Below, piece after piece: positions 28,313-34,693 of a stretch of 34,693 nt of DNA (position 1 is the first letter of the stretch; each line of letters begins with the position of its first letter). The notes under the pieces are model-generated. The model saw nothing but the letters and a program-made list of their open reading frames with translations. It did not search any database and was not told the DNA's origin. The position numbers and the translations under genes are program-made. The DNA is from Paludibacteraceae bacterium (GTDB taxonomy: Bacteria > Bacteroidota > Bacteroidia > Bacteroidales > Paludibacteraceae): contig JAFSQV010000017.1 in assembly GCA_017446455.1 (NCBI GenBank), positions 1 to 34,693 of the forward strand. Direction: 5' to 3'.

Positions 28313-31300
28313 ATGAGAAAAGCATTGCTACTTTGCATGTTGTGTCTGGCGACAAGTATCGTTTGCGCACAAGAGCAACAGCAACAACCACCACAACTGC
28401 AGGTGGGAGACACCATTACGGTGAACAAAGATGCGACGCACTACCTGACGGGAGAGAAAATCTCCAAGTGGGTTTATCGCGTCTCACATCGTATCCGACA
28501 AATCGGATCGAAGCAATGGAAAGATGGCATCTTAATCCGCGGTATCAACTCATGGCTGGCACCGACATCCGTCACCAAAGTAGGCGAACAACGTCCGGTT
28601 GTAGCGGAACAACCCCAAGAGGAAGCACCCGTGGTAGCGGAACAACCCCAAGAGGAAGCACCCGTGGTAGCGGAGCAGCCCAAAGAGGAAGCACCCGTGG
28701 TAGCGGAGCAGCCTAAAGAGGAAGCACCCGCGGTAACGGAGCAGCCCAAAGAGGAAGCACCCGTGGTTGCTGAGCAGCCTAAAGAGGAATTGCCTGTACA
28801 AAAAGTGTATGTTCAGACATCACTCAAGGGACGCGTGATTGCCAACAACACCAACGAGCCGATTATTGGTGCCAAAGTAACGCTCGCTAACCAGAACATC
28901 TCGACCACAACGAATGTGGACGGTGAGTTTATTCTCAGTTACCTGGAGCCGACGGACGAAGAGGTGATCGTAGAAGCAGACGGCTATATTGCAGCGCTCG
29001 AGTTGGTCAACCTGCAAGAGAACCAAATCAATGAGATGGAGGACGTACTCATGGGTCCGGATGTGGTTGCGCTGGCTCATGATGAGATTCTGCTGAACCT
29101 GACGGAAGAGGAGATGACGGACGATGAAGGACGCTCGCAGGCCCAAGCATCCTCGTCTTCGGCTTCGACGGATGTGTTCAACGCCACCACCTCCTTTGCA
29201 TGGTCCACCGCACGCTACCGCAACCGTGGCTACCAATCGAACGTAGAGAACTACTACATCGAGGGTCTGAGCTTCAACTCGCAGGAACGCGGTAACTTCA
29301 ACTTCTCCGCTATGGGAGGTCTGAACGACGCCAGCCGTTACAAAGAGGTGCTCAACCCGATGGAGGCCACCAACTTCACCTTCGGAGGTATTGCCGGTTC
29401 GACCAACTACCTGATGGGTGCGAACCTGTATGCCGCCGGATGGAAAGTAGGTGTAGCCGGTACCAACCGAAACTACAAAGCCCGTGTGAATGCGACCTAT
29501 GCCAGTGGCGTGATGTCCAACGGATGGTCCGTCATCGCGCAGTTGGCTTATCGTTTCTCCCCGTACATCGACAACAAGGGTATCATCGGCGAAGGTATCA
29601 AGTACTACTCGCTCGGCTATTTCCTGTCGGTACAGAAGATGTGGGACAACGCTGCGCTGAAACTCATCACCTTTGGTGCTCCGACAGAGCGCGGCCAGAA
29701 CGCCGCTGTGACACAAGAGGTGTATGACCTCACCGGCTCGAACAACTACAACCCCTATTGGGGCTACCAGAACGGACAGGTTCGTAACTCGCGCATCGTG
29801 AAGTCGTACGACCCGACGTTCATCGCTTCTTTCGAGTACAAGATCGATGAGAACCAGCACCTCCATGCAGCTGCCGGCTACCACTATTCGCTCTACTCGA
29901 ACTCCGCGATCAACTTCTACAACGCACCGGATCCGCGTCCGGACTACTACCGCAACCTGCCGTCGTTCATGTGGGACGGACAGATCGCGAACCCGAACGC
30001 GAACGCCAAGCACACGGAGGATCAACTCTACGACGAGAACGGAAATCACTACCCTTGGGGTCTGTTTATTGGCGAAGACCTGAACGGTCATAACCTCGGT
30101 TCCGGTTTTATCGGTGACGACGGCAACCTCGTTGGTCCGTCTGTGGACAAAGACGCATACAACAGCCTCGTCAACCTGTGGAAGACGCGTGACAACAAGA
30201 CCACGCAGATCGATTGGGAGTCTATCTATGCTGCCAACTATGCGAACAACGCAAGCGATGCCGCACGCGACACCATCACGTCGGCTCGTTATATCCTGGA
30301 GCGCCGTCACAATGACATCCAAGAGGCTACCGCTTCGTTTACCTATTTCAACGATCAGTATGACCACTTGAAGATGACGCTCGGCTTGGAAGGTAAGTTC
30401 GCGCAAGGTATCCACTACAAGTCGATCGATGACCTGCTGGGCGGAAACCAATGGATAGACTTGGACGCATTCGCTGAGCGCGATATCAAAGAGTTGGCAA
30501 ACAACACCGGCTTCACGCAGGAAGATATTGCCCAACTCATACAGAATGACCTGTATCACCCCAACAAGCAAATTCATCAAGGAGAGCGCTTCGGATACGA
30601 CTACCGTATGAATATGGGGCATGCCAAAGCTTGGTTCCAGAACGAGTGGAACTTCAACGAGGTGGATCTTTACTACGCGCTGGCGGTAGACTACAACTCG
30701 ATGCAGCGTACGACGCGTATGTTCAACGGTCGTCAGGCGTACCTGGCTACCTTGGCATACCAACGTGGTACAATATGGAAATACCTGGGGCACGACACAC
30801 AGCAATACTTTGAAGTTCGTCCTATGTATTACGGCGACACTCACCACTTTGTGGATCCGTCGTTCAAGTTAGGCGCGACCTATAAGATCAACGGTCGTAA
30901 CCGTTTGAAACTGAATGCTCTCGCACAGACGCGTGCACCGTACGCTCGCGACGCGTATATCTCGCAGCGTGTGCACGATCGCGTTGTAGATAATATCTAT
31001 ACGCACGATGCGGCAAAGAACCTCGCGGACTTCTATGCCGCCAGTGAGCGCGTTGTATCGGCCGACCTCACCTATGAGTTCAACTACCCGATCGTACGCG
31101 GACGTGTCACCGGTTTCTACACCCGTTCATGGAACGGTACGGAACTGAACAGTTACTATGACGATGAGTCACGCACCTTCGTGAACCAAGCTATCACGGG
31201 TATCGGCAAACAGCATGTAGGCTGCGAAGCGGCGATTGCTGTCAAACTCGGCACCTACTTCACCCTCACCGGGGTGGCATCGATAGGCGACTACCGTTAT

Positions 31301-32050
31301 ACCAACGACGCTATGGCATTGACTTCGGCCGAGAACGGTATGCCGATGGCGCAAAGAGATATCACCAAAGAGCTCATCTACGAGGTGCGGGACAAAGTTC
31401 TCTTGAAAGGCTTACACCTCTCTACCGGTCCGCAAGCGAACGCCAGCTTGAAGCTCTCGTTCTTCCACCCGAAGATGTGGTTTGCTGATGTAACGGTTAG
31501 TTACCATGACTGGAACTACATGTCGGTTGCTCCGAGCCGCCGCATGCAAGGTCTGTTCACCGGTATACGTACCGACGGAACGCCGGTCAACGGTTATTTC
31601 GGAGACGCGTATGCAAACGCTATCCAGACCACGGACGACAAACAGATACGCTACACGATGGACGCGAATGGAGATGTGACGTACGAGAATGCAGTGCTGG
31701 ATGCCAACGGTGTGCCTGTACTCAAATATCCGTACAACCTTATGACGATGCAAGAGTCGCTGGCGGCTACCAACCCGCTCAACCGCTTCATCATCGATGC
31801 ATCGGTAGGTAAACTGATCTATCTGCCGAAACGTCAGTCTGTCTCGATTAACCTCAGTGTATCGAACTTGACGAACAACACGCATTTCAAAACAGGCGGT
31901 TACCAGCAGGCTCGTCTGCCACGCGGTGTGCTACAAAAAGAACCGGACTACCACAACTCCGTCATCACTGCCAACGCTTGGAAATACCCGTCTAAGTACT
32001 ACTACGCTTGGGGCGTGAACTTCTTCTTATCTGTAACCTATAAATTCTAA
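28313..32050 (+). CDS. TonB-dependent receptor with SH3-like domain and proline-rich repeats
   Basis: A 1245-residue outer-membrane receptor. After the signal peptide (residues 1-20) comes a short domain (31-90: VGDTITVNKDATHYLTGEKI, then ISKWVYRVSHRIRQIGSKQW) that recalls SH3-like cell-wall-binding repeats of amidases. Residues 96-161 are six 11-residue repeats VVAEQPKEEAP (33-base units at 28598-28795). A CarboxypepD-like domain follows (LKGRVIANNTNEPIIGAKVTLANQ), then a plug (NYYIEGLSFNSQERGNFNFS) and a barrel ending in the aromatic LSVTYKF. It should take up a large ligand using TonB. Its partner is the DUF5689 lipoprotein five bases downstream. Ligand unknown. Confidence 0.92.
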   Translation: MRKALLLCMLCLATSIVCAQEQQQQPPQLQVGDTITVNKDATHYLTGEKISKWVYRVSHRIRQIGSKQWKDGILIRGINSWLAPTSVTKVGEQRPVVAEQPQEEAPVVAEQPQEEAPVVAEQPKEEAPVVAEQPKEEAPAVTEQPKEEAPVVAEQPKEELPVQKVYVQTSLKGRVIANNTNEPIIGAKVTLANQNISTTTNVDGEFILSYLEPTDEEVIVEADGYIAALELVNLQENQINEMEDVLMGPDVVALAHDEILLNLTEEEMTDDEGRSQAQASSSSASTDVFNATTSFAWSTARYRNRGYQSNVENYYIEGLSFNSQERGNFNFSAMGGLNDASRYKEVLNPMEATNFTFGGIAGSTNYLMGANLYAAGWKVGVAGTNRNYKARVNATYASGVMSNGWSVIAQLAYRFSPYIDNKGIIGEGIKYYSLGYFLSVQKMWDNAALKLITFGAPTERGQNAAVTQEVYDLTGSNNYNPYWGYQNGQVRNSRIVKSYDPTFIASFEYKIDENQHLHAAAGYHYSLYSNSAINFYNAPDPRPDYYRNLPSFMWDGQIANPNANAKHTEDQLYDENGNHYPWGLFIGEDLNGHNLGSGFIGDDGNLVGPSVDKDAYNSLVNLWKTRDNKTTQIDWESIYAANYANNASDAARDTITSARYILERRHNDIQEATASFTYFNDQYDHLKMTLGLEGKFAQGIHYKSIDDLLGGNQWIDLDAFAERDIKELANNTGFTQEDIAQLIQNDLYHPNKQIHQGERFGYDYRMNMGHAKAWFQNEWNFNEVDLYYALAVDYNSMQRTTRMFNGRQAYLATLAYQRGTIWKYLGHDTQQYFEVRPMYYGDTHHFVDPSFKLGATYKINGRNRLKLNALAQTRAPYARDAYISQRVHDRVVDNIYTHDAAKNLADFYAASERVVSADLTYEFNYPIVRGRVTGFYTRSWNGTELNSYYDDESRTFVNQAITGIGKQHVGCEAAIAVKLGTYFTLTGVASIGDYRYTNDAMALTSAENGMPMAQRDITKELIYEVRDKVLLKGLHLSTGPQANASLKLSFFHPKMWFADVTVSYHDWNYMSVAPSRRMQGLFTGIRTDGTPVNGYFGDAYANAIQTTDDKQIRYTMDANGDVTYENAVLDANGVPVLKYPYNLMTMQESLAATNPLNRFIIDASVGKLIYLPKRQSVSINLSVSNLTNNTHFKTGGYQQARLPRGVLQKEPDYHNSVITANAWKYPSKYYYAWGVNFFLSVTYKF
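28598..28795 (+). repeat. Six 33-base repeats in the receptor gene
   Basis: Units code for VVAEQPQEEAP (twice), VVAEQPKEEAP (twice), AVTEQPKEEAP and VVAEQPKEELP, in perfect 33-base register. The repeat probably spans the periplasm as a stiff Pro/Glu arm. Confidence 0.95.
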
Positions 32051-32055
32051 GTAAT

Positions 32056-33372
32056 ATGAAGACAAGTAAATATATTTCGTACATTGTACTTAGTACCCTT
32101 GTCCTTTCCTTGGCTTCTTGTGAACCGAACGCCATTGAGCAGAACAACATCTTCATGCCGTCTGATACGACAGAGGCGGGAGAAGCAAATCTGCATCAAT
32201 GGCTGGACGAGAACAACCCCGAGGGATGGAAAATATTCACGTTGGATGATTTCGTGGATACCTTCATGACGGAGGAAGGTAACTTCCTGAGCGACACATG
32301 TCCGTATCGTACGCGTTCTACCAACGGGAACGGCATCTATCTCTTCTCGGTGGACACCCTTCCGACAAACGGTAGAGGTATTTATATCCGCGGTCGTGTC
32401 ACCACGGACGACTATGCCGGAAACTTCTACAAAGCGATGGTTATTCAGCAAATCGTGAACGGCGAACAACAGAACCTGCGTATCTCGGTCGATATCGGCT
32501 CGAGCGGCGGTTTGTTCCAACTCGGTCAAGAGATCATCATCCGTTGTAACGGCTTCGCTGTAGGACGTTATGCGAACCAACCGCAACTCTGTGTGCCTGC
32601 GTATAACGACAATGCGTACGCGAACAAAGCGAACGAGAAAGTGGGATGGGCACCGGGCCGTATCCAGGGTTCGAAATTCCGCCTAGCAACAAAGCTGATC
32701 GGCACTCCGGATCCTTCGCTGCTCCAATACGACGAGATTACACTCGATGAACTGTTCGACAAGATACCTCGCAAACCGGCTATGACCAAAGAGGACATGA
32801 AGAAAGTGCGTCATTTTGACGGTCGTCTCGTCCGCTTGCAAAAAGTGCACTTCTCCGGTGAATACTACACGCAGGACGGCGAATTAGTCAATTGTGTGTA
32901 CCAACATCCGGATTCGTCGGAATATGCCAACGTATTTGCTCCTACTACCCAAAACGTCGGCTACCCGCAGAGCCGTGTATTGTTCAACAAATCGAATAAT
33001 AAGGACAAAGCAATTTGCTGCTCTTGCTCCGAGTATGCGAAGTTCGCTTATTTCTTCATACCGGGCGCACAAGAAGATAGCGTCAAAGCAGTTACCAACT
33101 GTAAACGCTGGGAAGGAACCGTAGCCGGTATCGTAGGATGGTATGCGGACAATGCTGCATATATCCCGCCGAAGAGTGACCTCAAAGGATCTGAATGGTC
33201 TGTCACTCCGCGTGGTATTCCGGGCATTGGTATTCCTGATATCCAACTCAAGAGTAACTTCCCGATGCCGGGTATCCCTATTGGAACGGAATGGGTACCG
33301 CAGGAGTTCGACCCGGTATTCTACTTGGACTACTACTATCCTCAAAAGAACGATAGTGGTTCTGACGAGTAA
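32056..33372 (+). CDS. DUF5689 outer-membrane lipoprotein
   Basis: A 438-residue lipoprotein with a lipobox (VLSLASCEP, Cys22). The middle part matches the DUF5689 beta-barrel-like domain of Bacteroidota (YIRGRVTTDDYAGNFYKAMVIQQ, then LRISVDIGSSGGLFQLGQEIII and GFAVGRYANQPQL). It is five bases after the TonB-dependent receptor, and such pairs are common and probably work together in ligand capture at the surface. Its C-terminus (WVPQEFDPVFYLDYYYPQ) is likely the mature end. Substrate unknown. Confidence 0.9.
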   Translation: MKTSKYISYIVLSTLVLSLASCEPNAIEQNNIFMPSDTTEAGEANLHQWLDENNPEGWKIFTLDDFVDTFMTEEGNFLSDTCPYRTRSTNGNGIYLFSVDTLPTNGRGIYIRGRVTTDDYAGNFYKAMVIQQIVNGEQQNLRISVDIGSSGGLFQLGQEIIIRCNGFAVGRYANQPQLCVPAYNDNAYANKANEKVGWAPGRIQGSKFRLATKLIGTPDPSLLQYDEITLDELFDKIPRKPAMTKEDMKKVRHFDGRLVRLQKVHFSGEYYTQDGELVNCVYQHPDSSEYANVFAPTTQNVGYPQSRVLFNKSNNKDKAICCSCSEYAKFAYFFIPGAQEDSVKAVTNCKRWEGTVAGIVGWYADNAAYIPPKSDLKGSEWSVTPRGIPGIGIPDIQLKSNFPMPGIPIGTEWVPQEFDPVFYLDYYYPQKNDSGSDE

Positions 33373-33375
33373 GCC

Positions 33376-33852
33376 ATGAACTGGCTGGATGTCCTTATCC
33401 TTCTGCCGCTTCTTATAGGCCTCGTCAGAGGCTTGATGCGCGGGCTTATCTCCGAGATCATCGCCTTCGTGGTGGTGATTCTCGGAGTGCTCGGTTCGCG
33501 ATTTGCTGCGCCCTCCGTATCGATGTGTTTGCTGCAGTGGTTTCAATGGCCGGAAGGTGTGTGCGACATCGTGGCTTACGCGCTGATATTCTTAGCGATA
33601 GCCATCCTCCTTTCTATTGCCGCCAAACTGCTGACACGCCTCTTGAGAGCCATTCATTTGGGATGGGCCAATCGTCTCTTCGGAGGACTCTTCGGCGTAC
33701 TCAAATACGGCATCATTGTGCTCTTCGCCGTCTTTGTTATGGATAAGACCGACGAAGCCTTCCATTGGCAGGAGAACGAACCTGTTGTCAAGACATCCAT
33801 CCTCTACCCGCACGCCGTCAAAGTCGTAGGTTGGATAATAAGTCAGACCTAA
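33376..33852 (+). CDS. cvpA: CvpA family membrane protein
   Basis: A 158-residue inner-membrane protein with four predicted helices. The opening NWLDVLILLPLLIGLVRGLMRGLISEIIAF and the motif VCDIVAYALIFLAIAILLSIAAKLLTRLL match CvpA (colicin V production protein family). WANRLFGGLFGVLKYGIIVLFAVF follows. Its exact role is unclear; in other bacteria CvpA affects envelope integrity and purine-linked phenotypes. It begins three bases after the DUF5689 gene, so it is read in that operon. Confidence 0.88.
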   Translation: MNWLDVLILLPLLIGLVRGLMRGLISEIIAFVVVILGVLGSRFAAPSVSMCLLQWFQWPEGVCDIVAYALIFLAIAILLSIAAKLLTRLLRAIHLGWANRLFGGLFGVLKYGIIVLFAVFVMDKTDEAFHWQENEPVVKTSILYPHAVKVVGWIISQT

Positions 33853-33854
33853 AT

Positions 33855-33887
33855 AGGGGTTAAATAGGGGTTAAGTCGGGGTAATAT
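33855..33887 (+). repeat. Three 11-base repeats AGGGGTTAAAT between cvpA and folK
   Basis: AGGGGTTAAAT, AGGGGTTAAGT and CGGGGTAATAT in 11-base register, three bases after the cvpA stop. They belong to the same family as the array at 1257-1311. Confidence 0.85.
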
Positions 33888-33940
33888 CGTATCCTACCCA
33901 TCCTTATAATATACTATGTATATTATTCTGTGATTTTGAA

Positions 33941-34411
33941 ATGGTATATTTTTTATCCTTAGGAAGTAATCTCGGTGAACGCGAACAGACGCTTCGCCAT
34001 GCGATGCAACAGATCGAGCAGCAGATAGGACCTGTCCTACGTTGCTCTTCTTTTTATTATTCCGAGCCCTGGGGCTTTGATTCTCCCAATACCTTCTGTA
34101 ACCTCTGCTGCGCCGTAGAGACCACGATCTCACCTCTCGAAGTTCTGCATACCACGCAAGCTATTGAACGTGCCTTAGGACGTAAAGAAAAAAGTACCGC
34201 GGCAACACAGCACTCTCCTGCCCCGCACTATACGGACCGAACGATTGACATCGACCTCATACGTGTTTTCGACGAGCATGGACAGGAAGTCATGTGTCAA
34301 ATAGAAGATCCGGATACCCCGGCAAGTAAACCTTTACTCGTTCTTCCCCACCCGCTTTGGCAGCAACGAGACTTTGTAATGGTCCCCTTAGCGGAAATAA
34401 TGAAGATCTGA
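33941..34411 (+). CDS. folK: 2-amino-4-hydroxy-6-hydroxymethyldihydropteridine diphosphokinase
   Basis: A 156-residue HPPK that transfers pyrophosphate from ATP to the pterin in folate synthesis. The N-terminal SLGSNLGEREQTLRHA, the middle SEPWGFDSPNTFCNLCCAVET and the catalytic TDRTIDIDLIRV (metal-binding Asp pair) are intact. PHPLWQQRDFVMVPLAEI closes the protein. The loop after ALGRKEKS is somewhat longer than usual. It is a separate unit after cvpA, with a 11-base repeat array and an A+T-rich leader before its ATG. Confidence 0.95.
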   Translation: MVYFLSLGSNLGEREQTLRHAMQQIEQQIGPVLRCSSFYYSEPWGFDSPNTFCNLCCAVETTISPLEVLHTTQAIERALGRKEKSTAATQHSPAPHYTDRTIDIDLIRVFDEHGQEVMCQIEDPDTPASKPLLVLPHPLWQQRDFVMVPLAEIMKI

Positions 34412-34423
34412 ACAGTACCATCA

Positions 34424-34438
34424 CGGGACCATCTCCCG
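34424..34438 (+). terminator. Weak hairpin after folK
   Basis: CGGGA and TCCCG pair around a CCATC loop, 13 bases past the folK stop. The following AGAACCTTACTTTTAG is only moderately U-rich, so termination is probably inefficient. Confidence 0.4.
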
Positions 34439-34505
34439 AGAACCTTACTTTTAGAACACTTTATGAGGCCCTGAATTATATTTTTAAAAAAAAGTTGCAC
34501 GAAAA

Positions 34506-34537
34506 TTTGCACAATTCAAAAAAAAGCAGTACCTTTG
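34506..34537 (+). promoter_or_regulatory. Promoter of the tRNA-His gene
   Basis: TTTG (34506-34509), exactly 20 bases, then TACCTTTG (34530-34537), 30 bases before the tRNA start. This is a strong consensus promoter for a stable RNA. Confidence 0.85.
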
Positions 34538-34567
34538 CACCCGCTTTCGTAAAAACGAAGCATACAT

Positions 34568-34621
34568 GGTGGTCTTAGCTCAGTTGGCAGAGCATCGGAT
34601 TGTGGTTCCGAGTGTCGTGGG
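34568..34621 (+). tRNA. Partial tRNA-His (anticodon GTG), broken at the T-loop
   Basis: G-1 (34568), acceptor 5' strand GTGGTCT (34569-34575), D-stem GCTC/GAGC (78-81, 90-93), anticodon stem TCGGA/TCCGA with loop TTGTGGT (anticodon GTG at 34602-34604), variable GTGTC and the first T-stem strand GTGGG (34617-34621) are all normal for tRNA-His. The next bases should be the TTCGAAT loop, but the sequence reads GAGCTTAAGACAAA. No T-loop, second T-stem strand or acceptor 3' strand follows to the window end. Confidence 0.85.
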
Positions 34622-34641
34622 GAGCTTAAGACAAAAACTCT

Positions 34642-34674
34642 AATCCGTTGTAACTGAATAAGTTACGGCGGATT
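34642..34674 (+). other. Strong hairpin in the sequence after the broken tRNA
   Basis: AATCCGTTGTAAC pairs with GTTACGGCGGATT (13 bp including two G-U pairs) around a seven-base loop, followed by TTC. It may be a terminator or a binding site of an inserted element. Confidence 0.6.
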
Positions 34675-34693
34675 TTCGGTTAAAGTGTCCCGA

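Noticed and set aside
28598-28795. Possible CRISPR array (33-base repeats)
   Set aside because: The repeats are head to tail without spacers and code for an 11-residue peptide repeat.
28820-30847. 675-residue open frame on the minus strand opposite the TonB-dependent receptor
   Set aside because: It is antisense to a gene with clear motifs and reads as Val/Arg/Leu-rich junk without a domain.

Overview
The window looks like chromosome from a member of the Bacteroidales (phylum Bacteroidota), probably an uncultured gut or rumen type. The evidence is the Bacteroidota promoter form (TTTG or TTG, about 20 bases, then TAnnTTTG) before most transcription units, few Shine-Dalgarno sites, and phylum-typical genes (DUF4837 and DUF5689 lipoproteins, an outer-membrane TonB-dependent receptor, a DUF1573 protein, a cysteine-rich PheS). 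No species is claimed.

Bases 1-7500 are an accessory region. A minus-strand set of small genes (HNH endonuclease, three or four unknown small proteins, a tiny smalltalk-like lipoprotein) is read away from a regulatory gap at 3029-3212 that holds helically phased GTGC boxes. A small winged-helix gene faces the other way. Next come an unrecognised 304-residue protein and an A+T-rich 833-residue protein that combines an HsdR-like nuclease domain, an N6-adenine methylase and an HsdS-like recognition domain. A small lipoprotein starts that last operon. A G+C-rich gap at 7503-7843 separates this from the core.

Bases 7850-34420 are core chromosome. glyA faces an AraC-type regulator; then come a DUF4837 lipoprotein, pnuC, an Ig-like lipoprotein and pheS. 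A tightly packed minus-strand run follows: amidase (amiC-like), an MCE lipid-transport protein, dnaA, an HprK-like kinase and mtaB. Transcription switches at about 20.8 kb. From there everything is on the plus strand: relA/spoT, DUF1573, meaB, dnaB, asnS, the TonB-dependent receptor with its DUF5689 partner, cvpA and folK. dnaA, dnaB, rel, asnS and pheS make this a growth and replication neighbourhood. The window ends in a tRNA-His gene that breaks off at the start of its T-loop and continues into foreign-looking sequence with a strong hairpin.

The most unusual signal is a set of short-period repeats that recur across the core. Arrays of 7-base units (GTGTAVR, GAGATTG, GATGATT, ATTTTAG), 15-base units (8+7) and 21-base units (a 13-15 base palindrome plus an AATGAT-type spacer) lie between genes. 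They also lie inside the reading frames of conserved genes: mtaB (twice), the HprK-like gene, the MCE gene, pnuC, pheS, rel and the amidase. In each case they appear as extra residues in a loop or linker. A separate 11-base GGGGTTA repeat family occurs at 1257-1311 and at 33855-33887. A repeat containing AAAAAAGGAGCA is scattered around the winged-helix gene.
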